Assembly: GCF_023516615.1 (NCBI RefSeq)
Contig: NZ_JAMGBF010000005.1
Coordinates: forward strand, 118,786 to 182,785
Direction: 5' to 3'
Source of the DNA: Streptomyces panaciradicis
GTDB taxonomy: Bacteria > Actinomycetota > Actinomycetes > Streptomycetales > Streptomycetaceae
DNA length: 64,000 nucleotides
Shown one piece after another: positions 16,786 to 26,591 of this stretch; within the stretch, counting starts at the first letter, position 1, and each line of letters opens with the position of its first letter. The position numbers and the translations under genes were made by a program. The notes under the pieces were generated by a model, which ran no database searches, had not been told where the DNA came from, and saw only the letters and a list, made by a program, of their open reading frames with translations.

Positions 16786-17450
16786 GGCCCCATGGTTCCC
16801 GGAGTGACCAGCCCGGACTCGTAGGCCACGATCACCAGTTGTGCCCGGTCCCGGGCTCCCAGCTTGCCCATGATACGGCTGACGTGCGTCTTCGCGGTCA
16901 GCGGACTCAGGCCCAGGGATTCACCCACCTCGGTGTTGTTCAGGCCGCGGGCGACGAGCGTCAGCACCTCCCGCTCCCGCTCCGACAGGCACTCCGGTCC
17001 GCCCGCCGCCGGCACGGAGGGGCTGCGCAGGAACCGTTCGATCAGCCGTGCCGTCGGCCCCGGCGACAGCAGGGCCTCCCCCGCGGCCACCGTGCGGATG
17101 GCGTCCAGCAGTTCGGCCGGCCGGGTGTCCTTCACCAGGAACCCCGAGGCCCCGGCCCGCAGCGCCTCCACGATGTTCTCGTCGGTGTCGTAGGTGGTCA
17201 GGACCAGCACCTTCACCGCGGCGAGGTCCTCGTCGGCCGCGATCAGCCGGGTCGCCTCGATGCCGTCCAGGTCGGGCATGCGGACGTCCATCACCACCAG
17301 GTCGGGGCGCTCGCCGCGGGCCAGCTCCACGGCCTCCCGGCCGGTGCCCGCCTGCCCCACGACCGCCATGTCCCGCGCCGACTCGACGAGCATCGCGAAC
17401 GCGGCCCGCACGAGGGTCTGGTCGTCGGCGAGCAGTACGCGGATGGTCAT
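16782..17450 (-). CDS. NarL/LuxR-family response regulator
   Basis: A 222-residue regulator with a receiver domain (D9-D10, phospho-acceptor D55 in VVMDVRMPD, a TT pair, K105 region GFLVKD) and a C-terminal LuxR helix-turn-helix (LSEREREVLTLVARGLNNTEV). Its ATG overlaps the kinase stop (ATGA, 17447-17450), and its own stop overlaps the sialidase GTG. It is therefore the middle gene of a kinase-regulator-sialidase unit and a candidate controller of sialidase synthesis. Confidence 0.93.
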   Translation of the reverse strand: MTIRVLLADDQTLVRAAFAMLVESARDMAVVGQAGTGREAVELARGERPDLVVMDVRMPDLDGIEATRLIAADEDLAAVKVLVLTTYDTDENIVEALRAGASGFLVKDTRPAELLDAIRTVAAGEALLSPGPTARLIERFLRSPSVPAAGGPECLSEREREVLTLVARGLNNTEVGESLGLSPLTAKTHVSRIMGKLGARDRAQLVIVAYESGLVTPGTMGP

Positions 17451-18625
17451 CCGTCCTTCTCCCCCGTCGTCGTCAGCGGCAGTACGGCACTCACCTGGAA
17501 GCCACCCGCGGGCCGCGGCCCGGCGTCGAGTGTGCCACCGACGCTGCGGGCCCTCTCCCGCATGCCGACCAGCCCGAAGCCGGGCGCGGTGCCGGGGGTC
17601 GGCCCGGTGCCGTCGTCGGCGACGGTGAGGCGCAGGGCGCCGTCCGCCTCGTACAGCTCGACCCGTACGGCGGGTTCGGGCCCGGCGTGCCGGACGGCGT
17701 TCGTCAGGGCCTCCTGCACGATCCGGTAGGCGGCGGCGCCCACGGCGGGCGGGGCCTGCTCCACCCGCAGCTCCGGCTCCACCCGGGCGCCCGCGAGCCG
17801 TGCGGCCTCCACCAGGTCGGGCAGGCCGTCGAGGCCGGGCAGCGGGCCGCGGCCGTCGGGACAGTCGGCCTCGCGCAGGACCTCCAGCGTGCCCCGCAGT
17901 TCGCCGCGCGCCGACCGGCAGGTCTCCGCGATGTCGTCCAGGGCCTTGGCGACCGTCTCCCGGTCCAGCCGTTCGGGGTCGGCGGCCAGGACGTGCGCGG
18001 CGACGGAGGTCTGCACGCCGATGAGGGTGATGCTGTGGGCGAGCAGGTCGTGCAGGTCGCGGGCGATGCGCAGGCGTTCCTCGGCGACGCGGCGGCGGGC
18101 CTCCTCCTCGCGGGTGCGTTCGGCGCGCTCGGCGCGTTCGACGATCGCGGCCACGTACTGGCGGTAGTAGCGGACGTCCATGCCGCAGAAGAGGACGGCG
18201 ATGACCCAGCCGGAGATCCGTAGGATCTCCACCGCGCCGGCCGGGTTGCTGAAGAGGTTGACCAGCACGGACGCGCTCAGGACGGTGGCGCCCACGCCGA
18301 GGGTGCGGCGTACCGTGCCGGTCGCCGCGACCGTGTAGAGCGCCACCACGGTCGCGGGCGTCGGGGCCACGTGGTTGTTGTCGAGGGCGTGGTAGGCGGC
18401 CAGCAGCGTCAGGACCGTCGTGGCGACGAGCAGCGGGCGGCGGCGCCGCCACACCAGCGGCACGTGGGCGGCGAGCAGCAGCGTCCAGCCGAGCGCGTCG
18501 GGGCGTCGGGCCGGGTCGGTGCCCAGCGCCAGGCACACGGCCCCCGCGGCGAGCACGGCCGCGAGGATCGCGTCGTTGCGGGTGCCGTGCGGGGCCGTGC
18601 GCGGGTCGCGGTTGATGACCGCCAT
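17447..18625 (-). CDS. Two-component sensor histidine kinase (HisKA_3 type)
   Basis: A 392-residue membrane kinase with four or five helices in residues 18-150, a linker coiled coil (RAERAERTREEEARRRVAEERL), HisKA_3 with H192 (ARDLHDLLAHS), and HATPase_c with N-box EALTNAVRHA and G-boxes DDGTGP and GFGLVGMRERA. An alternative GTG start at 18685 overlaps the MMPL stop as GTGA and would add 20 residues without hydrophobic character. Neither start has a strong ribosome binding site. It sits between an MMPL exporter and its regulator. Confidence 0.92.
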   Translation of the reverse strand: MAVINRDPRTAPHGTRNDAILAAVLAAGAVCLALGTDPARRPDALGWTLLLAAHVPLVWRRRRPLLVATTVLTLLAAYHALDNNHVAPTPATVVALYTVAATGTVRRTLGVGATVLSASVLVNLFSNPAGAVEILRISGWVIAVLFCGMDVRYYRQYVAAIVERAERAERTREEEARRRVAEERLRIARDLHDLLAHSITLIGVQTSVAAHVLAADPERLDRETVAKALDDIAETCRSARGELRGTLEVLREADCPDGRGPLPGLDGLPDLVEAARLAGARVEPELRVEQAPPAVGAAAYRIVQEALTNAVRHAGPEPAVRVELYEADGALRLTVADDGTGPTPGTAPGFGLVGMRERARSVGGTLDAGPRPAGGFQVSAVLPLTTTGEKDG

Positions 18626-18681
18626 GACGCGCTCGCCCCGGCGCTGCCGTGTCGCCGTCGTGTGTTCCACGGGGTTCAGCT

Positions 18682-20775
18682 TCACACGGTCTCGGGCTGC
18701 CGCCGCACCGGCCGCGGCTCCGGCTCCCGCGACAGCCGTCCGGGCCACCACACCCGCCGCTTCAGCAGCACGCTCGCGGTCGTGACCAGGTAGGTGCGCA
18801 CCAGGAAGGTGTCCAGCAGCACGCCGACCGCGATCACGAACCCGAGCTCGACCAGCGCCGCCAGCGGCAGCGTGGTCAGCACGGCGAAGGTGGCGGCGAG
18901 CACGACACCGGCCGACGCGATCACCCCGCCGGTGGTGCGCAGCGCGGTCAGCGCGGCCGCCTGCGGTTCGGCGCCGGCGGTGGACTCCTCGCGCATGCGG
19001 TGCATGAGGAAGATGCCGTAGTCGACGCCGAGTGCCACGAGGAAGACGAAGGACAGCAGGCCGAGGCCGGGGTCCGTGCCGTGGAGGCCGAGGACGGGGC
19101 CGAAGACCAGGCCGCCGATCCCGAGCGCGGCGCCCCACACCGCGACGACGGCGACGAGCAGCATCAGCGGCGCCACGAGGCTGCGCAGCAGTCCGACGAG
19201 GATCACGAACACGGCGGCCAGGACGAGCGGCACGACGACCTCGCGGTCGCGAACCTGGCTGTCGGCCAGGTCGAGCTGCTGGGCGCTGGGCCCGCCGACG
19301 TAGGTGCCGTAGGTGTCGTCTAGTCCGGCGCGCAGGGCCTCGATGGTGCGGGTCTCCCCGGCCGACTCGGGTGCCGCGGTGGCGTAGACGGAGATCTCGG
19401 TCCAGCCGGAGCCGCTGCGTCCGGCCGTCGCCTGGGCGACCCCGTCCGTCGTGCGGGCCTCGGCCAGTACGGCGTCCGTCCGGCCGGTGGGGGCGATGAC
19501 GGTGATGGGCTGGCTGCTGCGGCCGGGGTAGGCGCGGGTGAGCGTCTGGGCGGCGGCGATCGACTCGGGCCGCTGGGTGAAGGAGTCCTCCTGCTTGAGG
19601 GTGCCCGGCAGGTTGAAGGCGCCCAGCGCCAGCGCGCCGAGCAGCACGGCGCCGCCGGCGAGGACGGCGGCCGGCCGGCGCGCGGCCGAGGCGCCCATCG
19701 CCGAGAACAGCGACCCGCGGGCCTTGGGCTCGCTGCCGAAGGCGGGGATCAGCGGCCAGAAGACGCGGCGGCCGAGGACGACCAGCAGGGCGGGCAGCAG
19801 GGTCGTCATGGCGACGAGCGCGGCGAGCACGCCCACCGTGCCGACGGGGCCCATGCCGCTGCTGCTGTTGAGGTCGGCGGCGAGCAGGCACAGCAGGCCG
19901 GCCGCGACCGTGCCCGAGGAGGCGAGGATGGCCGGTCCGCAGCCGCGCAGCGCGGCCCGCATGGCGTCGTACGGCCGCTCGTGGCGCCGTAGCTCCTCGC
20001 GGTAGCGGGAGATGAGCAGCAGCGCGTAGTCGGTGCCCGCGCCGAGCACCAGGACCGTCATCACACCGCCGCTCTGGCCGGTGATGGTGACGCCGAACGC
20101 CTCGTGCAGGCCGTAGCCGGCGGCCATCGCCATCCCGGCGGCGACGCCGGCGACGCCGAGCGGCACCAGCCACAGGAAGGGGCTGCGGTAGATGAGGATC
20201 AGCAGGGCGGTGACGACGCCGAGGGTGGCGTACAGCAGGGTGCCGTCGATGCTGCCGAAGACCTCGCCCATGTCGGCGTTGAGGGCGCCGGGCCCGCCGA
20301 CCTGGACGGTGAGCCCGGCGCCGCCGTCGGCGACGTCCCGCACCCCGTCGACGAAGGCGTCGCGCTTGCCGTCGTCCTGGCCGGGGGCGGTGCTGGAGAC
20401 GGGGTACATGACGGTGGTGCCGTCGCGGGACGGGACCGCGTGCGGGTGCCCGGTGATGTCGTACCTGCCGGTGATCTCGGCGATCTGCCGGGCCGCCTTC
20501 TCGCGGTCGGCGGGGGTGAGGCCGCCTTCGCGGTGGTAGACGAGCACCAGGTCGGTGGACTCGCCGCCCGGCAAACGGTCCTGGATGCGGGCCACCTGGG
20601 TGGAGTCGGCGCTGTCGGGCAGGTAGTCGACGGAACGGTTCTGCTGGATGCCGGAGAACTTCCCGGCGAACGGCCCGGCGAGCACCAGGGCGGCCAGCCA
20701 CAGCCCGAGCACCACCCAGGGCACGGCCTGTCGACGCCGTGCGGCTGGCCGTGTGCTTGTCCTTGCGGCCCCCAT
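18682..20775 (-). CDS. MMPL-family RND transporter
   Basis: A 697-residue membrane exporter with about 12 transmembrane helices arranged as two six-helix halves. Each half has a large extracellular loop between its first and second helix. The conserved MMPL stretches are VLGAGTDYALLLISRYREEL (first half) and VFLVALGVDYGIFLMHRMREE (second half), which carry the acidic proton-relay residues. Actinobacterial relatives export lipids, siderophores or antibiotics. It heads an operon with the sensor kinase, regulator and sialidase. The cargo is unknown. Confidence 0.92.
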   Translation of the reverse strand: MGAARTSTRPAARRRQAVPWVVLGLWLAALVLAGPFAGKFSGIQQNRSVDYLPDSADSTQVARIQDRLPGGESTDLVLVYHREGGLTPADREKAARQIAEITGRYDITGHPHAVPSRDGTTVMYPVSSTAPGQDDGKRDAFVDGVRDVADGGAGLTVQVGGPGALNADMGEVFGSIDGTLLYATLGVVTALLILIYRSPFLWLVPLGVAGVAAGMAMAAGYGLHEAFGVTITGQSGGVMTVLVLGAGTDYALLLISRYREELRRHERPYDAMRAALRGCGPAILASSGTVAAGLLCLLAADLNSSSGMGPVGTVGVLAALVAMTTLLPALLVVLGRRVFWPLIPAFGSEPKARGSLFSAMGASAARRPAAVLAGGAVLLGALALGAFNLPGTLKQEDSFTQRPESIAAAQTLTRAYPGRSSQPITVIAPTGRTDAVLAEARTTDGVAQATAGRSGSGWTEISVYATAAPESAGETRTIEALRAGLDDTYGTYVGGPSAQQLDLADSQVRDREVVVPLVLAAVFVILVGLLRSLVAPLMLLVAVVAVWGAALGIGGLVFGPVLGLHGTDPGLGLLSFVFLVALGVDYGIFLMHRMREESTAGAEPQAAALTALRTTGGVIASAGVVLAATFAVLTTLPLAALVELGFVIAVGVLLDTFLVRTYLVTTASVLLKRRVWWPGRLSREPEPRPVRRQPETV

Positions 20776-20912
20776 GGACGGGCCTCCCTCCGGTCGGGTG
20801 TCTGGGTCGCTTCCAGACTCCCGTCGCGAGGGGGCGCCTTCGTCGGGCGCGGGGGCGAGTTCGGGGTTACTGCCGGTGGAGGCCGCGGGCGCGCGTTACT
20901 CCCCGGGGAGTA

Positions 20913-21608
20913 TCAGGACGGTGTACGCGCCGCCGCCAGCAGCCGGGTCACGTCGTCGGAGCAGATGGTCAGGGCGGCGCCGACCGTGCTGAGGACGTCG
21001 CGCTCGGCCGGGGTGTAGGGGCCGTCGGCCAGGGCGATGCGGGCGCCCTGGAGCAGGATCGATTCGCGGCCGACCGGGGCGAGGTGCGGGGCGAGGGGGT
21101 CGAGGGCCTCGTGGAGCTCGATGGCGAGGCCCGCTCCGCAGGACTGGCCGTAGACCCGGCCGGTGTCGGCGGCCAGCGCGTCGACCAGCGCCTCCAGCTG
21201 TTCCTCCGTGCAGTCGTCGAAGCCGGCCGCGCGGACCGCGCTCGCTGCGGTCTCCAGGGAGCTGCGCGAGCAGGTGCCGCCCGCGGCGAGCACCGCGAGG
21301 GCGACGGTGTGCACGGCGTCGCGGAGCATCGCGGAGAAGCGGGTGGTGGTGGGGTGGTCCAGGGCGTCCGTGCCGAAGTGGCGCTTGCAGGCGGCGCACT
21401 CGACGACCGGGCCGGTCTCGCCGCGCGGCAGGACCGGGACGCCGAGGAGGGTGAAGCGGCGGCGGCCGGTGAGGCGCTGGTAGTTGCGGTCGCCTCCGCA
21501 GCCCGGGCAGAAGAACTCGCCGTCCCCGACGGGCGTCCACGCGGTGCGGGTGCCCAGGAGGCGCGCAGGCCTGGCGGCTCGGCCGTTTCGTCCCCGTACT
21601 GGCAGCAC
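20913..21608 (-). CDS. TerB-like protein with N-terminal zinc ribbon
   Basis: A 231-residue soluble protein. Residues about 30-70 form a zinc ribbon (FFCPGCGGDRNY, then ECAACKRHF). The rest is alpha-helical and resembles the tellurite-resistance TerB fold (TAASAVRAAGFDDCTEEQLEALVDAL, then IALADGPYTPAERDVLSTVGAAL). The GTG start at 21608 is chosen for its strong GGAGGT at the right distance; the frame is open upstream to 21665 but without such a site. TerB proteins bind metal ions and act in stress responses. The role here is not known. Confidence 0.78.
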   Translation of the reverse strand: MLPVRGRNGRAARPARLLGTRTAWTPVGDGEFFCPGCGGDRNYQRLTGRRRFTLLGVPVLPRGETGPVVECAACKRHFGTDALDHPTTTRFSAMLRDAVHTVALAVLAAGGTCSRSSLETAASAVRAAGFDDCTEEQLEALVDALAADTGRVYGQSCGAGLAIELHEALDPLAPHLAPVGRESILLQGARIALADGPYTPAERDVLSTVGAALTICSDDVTRLLAAARTPS

Positions 21609-21736
21609 GTCGCACCTCCGTAACGGCACGGCAACATCGCCGTACTGGCGTGATGTTAGCCACATCGGCCAGGCGTAGTCAGCACCCCGGAAGAGACCTT
21701 TCCGTGACCTCCACGTGGAGGTGGCCGAAAAGGGAC

Positions 21737-21772
21737 GGGGCCCTGATCGTCGTATACGAAGATCAGGGCCCC
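21737..21772 (-). terminator. Terminator of leuA
   Basis: A perfect 12-bp inverted repeat, GGGGCCCTGATC (21737-21748) and GATCAGGGCCCC (21761-21772), with a 12-base loop, lies 20 bp after the leuA stop. There is no T-run, as is usual in Streptomyces. Confidence 0.85.
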
Positions 21773-21792
21773 GAAACCGCCGGTCAGAGGGG

Positions 21793-23654
<1,862 letters not shown>

Positions 23655-23706
23655 GCTAGCCGAGCCGGTCCGAGTAGGCGGTCCCGTATCAGCATGCGGG
23701 ACCACA

Positions 23707-23738
23707 GCGCCCCGAAAGGGGCGCGGGGAACTGCGCGA
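23707..23738 (+). repeat. Dispersed Streptomyces intergenic repeat
   Basis: A hairpin GCGCCCC-GAAA-GGGGCGC (23707-23724) runs into GGGGAACTGCGCGA. It is the second copy of the element found in the ABC fusion linker, in the opposite orientation. It sits between leuA and the M4 protease gene, upstream of both promoters. Confidence 0.8.
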
Positions 23739-23862
23739 GCAACCACCTACAGCCCGCACGTAATAACACAGAGCAACCACCCACGGCGGGAGCATCCCCA
23801 TATTTCACCAATCATGGTCGCACCTAGTGACACCGAGCTAACGCAGTGCAATGGTGCCGGGC

Positions 23863-24936
23863 ATGACGAAGACCAACGGGGGCTCAGAGCCCGTCTTCTG
23901 CACCGTCGTACCGCCGCATATCCTCGACAAGCTGGCCCAGCACGAGGACCCGGCGCTCGCCGCCGCCGCTCGCAAGACCCTGGAGCGCGACGCCTTCGAG
24001 CGCACCCACCGCCGTCTGACCACGGTCATCGGCGCCCCGACCGTCGCCCCGCCCGCCACGGCGGCCGCCGACCAGCCGAACCGCACGATCTACGATGCCC
24101 GGCACGGCACCGACCTGCCCGGCCGCAAGGTCCGCGGCGAGGGCGACGACCCCGGCAAGGACGCCACCGCCAACCGCGCCTACGCGGGCCTCGGCGCCAC
24201 CTTCGAGCTGTACCTGAAGGCCTACGAGCGCCAGTCGATCGACGGCAGCGGCCTCCCGCTCGACGCGAGCGTCCACTACGACAAGGACTACAACAACGCC
24301 TTCTGGAACGGCGAGCAGATGGTGTTCGGCGACGGGGACGGGGAGATCTTCCTCGACTTCACCATCCCGATCGACGTCATCGGCCACGAACTCACCCACG
24401 GCGTCACGCAGTACACGGCCAACCTCACCTACTTCGGCCAGCCCGGCGCCCTCAACGAGTCGCTGTCGGACGTCTTCGGCAGCCTCATCAAGCAGTACAC
24501 GCTCGGCCAGACCGCCGCCGAGGCCGACTGGCTGATCGGCGCCGGGCTGCTCGCGCCGCGCGTCACGGGCAAGGCGCTGCGCTCCATGAAGGCACCGGGC
24601 ACGGCGTACGACGACGACGTCCTCGGCAAGGACCCGCAGCCGGCGACCATGGACGACTTCGTGCGCACCGGCCGCGACAACGGCGGCGTCCACATCAACT
24701 CCGGCATCCCCAACCACGCCTTCTACCTGGTGGCCACGGCCCTCGGCGGCCACGCCTGGGAGAAGGCGGGCCAGATCTGGTACGACGTCCTGACCGGCGG
24801 CGAGCTGAAGAAGGACGCGCTGTTCACGGACTTCGCGTCGCTGACCGTGCAGGCGGCCAGGGCCCGCTTCAGCGAGGGCGACGAACTGCAGGCCGTCCTG
24901 AAGGCCTGGGAGCAGGTCGGGGTGCGCACGACGTAG
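23863..24936 (+). CDS. Protealysin-type M4 metalloprotease
   Basis: A 357-residue thermolysin-family protease. The zinc site is H175-E-L-T-H179 with the third ligand in NESLSDVFG, and the catalytic His lies in the later GGVHINSGIPNHAFY segment. The N-terminus has no signal peptide. It carries the short protealysin-type propeptide with its PPxxL element (TVVPPHILDKL), so the enzyme is probably made in the cytoplasm as a small proenzyme of the non-classical type. An ATG at 23851 would add four residues; neither start has a clear ribosome binding site. The next gene encodes its likely inhibitor. Confidence 0.93.
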   Translation: MTKTNGGSEPVFCTVVPPHILDKLAQHEDPALAAAARKTLERDAFERTHRRLTTVIGAPTVAPPATAAADQPNRTIYDARHGTDLPGRKVRGEGDDPGKDATANRAYAGLGATFELYLKAYERQSIDGSGLPLDASVHYDKDYNNAFWNGEQMVFGDGDGEIFLDFTIPIDVIGHELTHGVTQYTANLTYFGQPGALNESLSDVFGSLIKQYTLGQTAAEADWLIGAGLLAPRVTGKALRSMKAPGTAYDDDVLGKDPQPATMDDFVRTGRDNGGVHINSGIPNHAFYLVATALGGHAWEKAGQIWYDVLTGGELKKDALFTDFASLTVQAARARFSEGDELQAVLKAWEQVGVRTT

Positions 24937-24957
24937 TTCCGTACTAGACACGGACCC

Positions 24958-25224
24958 ATGCGTATTCGAGTGAGGCGCACGGGTGGATTCGCGGGCATCG
25001 AGCGCTGCGCCGAGGTGGACACCTCGGGGCGGCCCGACGAGAGCGAGTGGCAGGCCCTGGCCGAGAAGGCGATGTCCGCCGGCCGAGGCCGGCCGTCCGT
25101 CGGGGTCCCCGACGGCTTCAACTACGAGATCACCGTGGACGGCAGGACGGTGTACGCCGCCGATCCGCGGCTGAGCGAGGAACAGCGGCAGCTGATCGCC
25201 AGGGTGCTCAAGGAAGGGGCGTGA
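24958..25224 (+). CDS. Emfourin-like inhibitor of the M4 protease
   Basis: An 88-residue small acidic/basic protein beginning MRIRVRRTGGFAGI, with later PDGFNYEITVDGR and a helical C-terminus (SEEQRQLIARVLKEG). Length, the first-strand pattern and the position 21 bp after an M4 protease gene match emfourin, the protein inhibitor encoded beside protealysin in Serratia. It would hold the protease inactive inside the cell. No signal peptide is present, which agrees with that place of action. Confidence 0.85.
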   Translation: MRIRVRRTGGFAGIERCAEVDTSGRPDESEWQALAEKAMSAGRGRPSVGVPDGFNYEITVDGRTVYAADPRLSEEQRQLIARVLKEGA

Positions 25225-25263
25225 GCGGGTAACAGGTCGTTCATGCGCGGGCGTTGACTTCCG

Positions 25264-25276
25264 TTACCAGCGGTAA
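25264..25276. promoter_or_regulatory. Possible operator upstream of the beta-glucosidase gene
   Basis: TTACC-AGC-GGTAA is a perfect 5-bp inverted repeat 13 bp before the GH1 ATG. A TTGACT (25254-25259) lies just upstream. The repeat would cover the transcription start or the -10 region and could be a repressor site. Confidence 0.4.
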
Positions 25277-25289
25277 GGATGATCCGCGC

Positions 25290-26591
25290 ATGACGAACCC
25301 GATACCTCAGTTCCCGGCCGGTTTCCTCTGGGGCGTGTCGACCTCGGCCCACCAGATCGAGGGCGCCGTCGCCGAGCGCGAGCAGTCCGTGTGGGACGCG
25401 TTCACGGCCGAGCCGGGACGGGTGAAGGACGGCTCGACGGCGGCGGTCGCCTGCGACCACTACCACCGCTACCGCGAGGACGTGGCGCTCCTCGCCGACC
25501 TGGGCGTGGACGCCTACCGCTTCTCGGTGTCCTGGCCGCGGGTGCGCTCGCCCGAGGGCCTGGACTTCTACGACCGCCTCGTCGACGAACTGTGCGCGGC
25601 GGGCGTCCGCCCGGTCCCGACGCTCTTCCACTGGGACCTGCCGGTCGGACTGGACTGGCTGCGGCGGGACACGGCCGAGCGCTTCGCCGAGCACGTGGCG
25701 GTGGTCGCCGAGCGGCTCGGCGACCGGGTGACGAAGTGGATCACTCTCAACGAGCCCGCCGAACACACCCTGCTGGGGCACGCTTTGGGCGCGCACGCGC
25801 CGGGCCGGCAGCTGATGTTCGACGCGCTCCCGGTGGCCCACCACCAGCTGCTGGCCCACGGTCTGGCGGTACGGGCCCTGCGCGCGGCCGGCGCGTCCGA
25901 CGTCGGGATCGCCAACTCCCACGGGCCGACCTGGCCGGCGTCCGAGGAGCCCGCCGACGTGGAGGCGGCCGCCTTCTACGACCTGCTGCTCAACCGCCTC
26001 TTCGCCGAGCCGCTGATCCTCGGCGCGTACCCGGACGGGATGGGCGAGTTGATGCCGGGAGACGTCGAGGCGGACCTGAAGGTCATCGCCGAGCCGATCG
26101 ACTTCTACGGCGTCAACTACTACGCGCCGACCCGGGTGGGCGCCCCGCAGGGCGCCGACATCGAGTTCGGCGGGCTGACCATCCCGGCCGAACTCCCCTT
26201 CTCCGTACGGCAGATCGAGGGCGTGCCGGTGACCGACTTCGGCTGGCCGGTCGTCCCGTCGGGGCTGACCGAACTGCTCACCGGGTTCCGCGAGCGCTAC
26301 GGGGACCGGCTGCCGCCGGTCGTCGTCACCGAGAACGGCTGCAGCTACCCGGGCCTCGACGACCGGGATCGGATCGCCTACCTGGACGGGCACGTCCGGG
26401 CCCTGCACGACGCGGTCGAGGCGGGCGTGGACGTCCGCGGGTACTTCGTGTGGTCGCTGCTGGACAACTTCGAGTGGGCGGAAGGGTACGAGCGGCGGTT
26501 CGGGCTGGTGCACGTCGACTTCGCCACGCAGGAGCGCACCCCGAAGTCCTCGTACCGCTGGTACCGGGAGCTGCTGCGGGCGCAGAGATGA
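25290..26591 (+). CDS. GH1 family beta-glucosidase
   Basis: A 433-residue retaining beta-glycosidase. The acid/base is E155 in TLNEP and the nucleophile E348 in VTENG; the N-terminus FPAGFLWGVSTSAHQIEG and YFVWSLLDNFEW are family signatures. No signal peptide, so it cleaves oligosaccharides (cellobiose or similar) after uptake. Its stop overlaps the start of an MFS transporter (ATGA, 26588-26591), which is likely to bring the sugar in. Confidence 0.95.
   Translation: MTNPIPQFPAGFLWGVSTSAHQIEGAVAEREQSVWDAFTAEPGRVKDGSTAAVACDHYHRYREDVALLADLGVDAYRFSVSWPRVRSPEGLDFYDRLVDELCAAGVRPVPTLFHWDLPVGLDWLRRDTAERFAEHVAVVAERLGDRVTKWITLNEPAEHTLLGHALGAHAPGRQLMFDALPVAHHQLLAHGLAVRALRAAGASDVGIANSHGPTWPASEEPADVEAAAFYDLLLNRLFAEPLILGAYPDGMGELMPGDVEADLKVIAEPIDFYGVNYYAPTRVGAPQGADIEFGGLTIPAELPFSVRQIEGVPVTDFGWPVVPSGLTELLTGFRERYGDRLPPVVVTENGCSYPGLDDRDRIAYLDGHVRALHDAVEAGVDVRGYFVWSLLDNFEWAEGYERRFGLVHVDFATQERTPKSSYRWYRELLRAQR

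Noticed and set aside
18682..18685. GTG start of the sensor kinase overlapping the MMPL stop (GTGA).
   Set aside because: It is possible but has no better ribosome binding site than ATG 18625 and adds a non-conserved-looking stretch; recorded as an alternative only.
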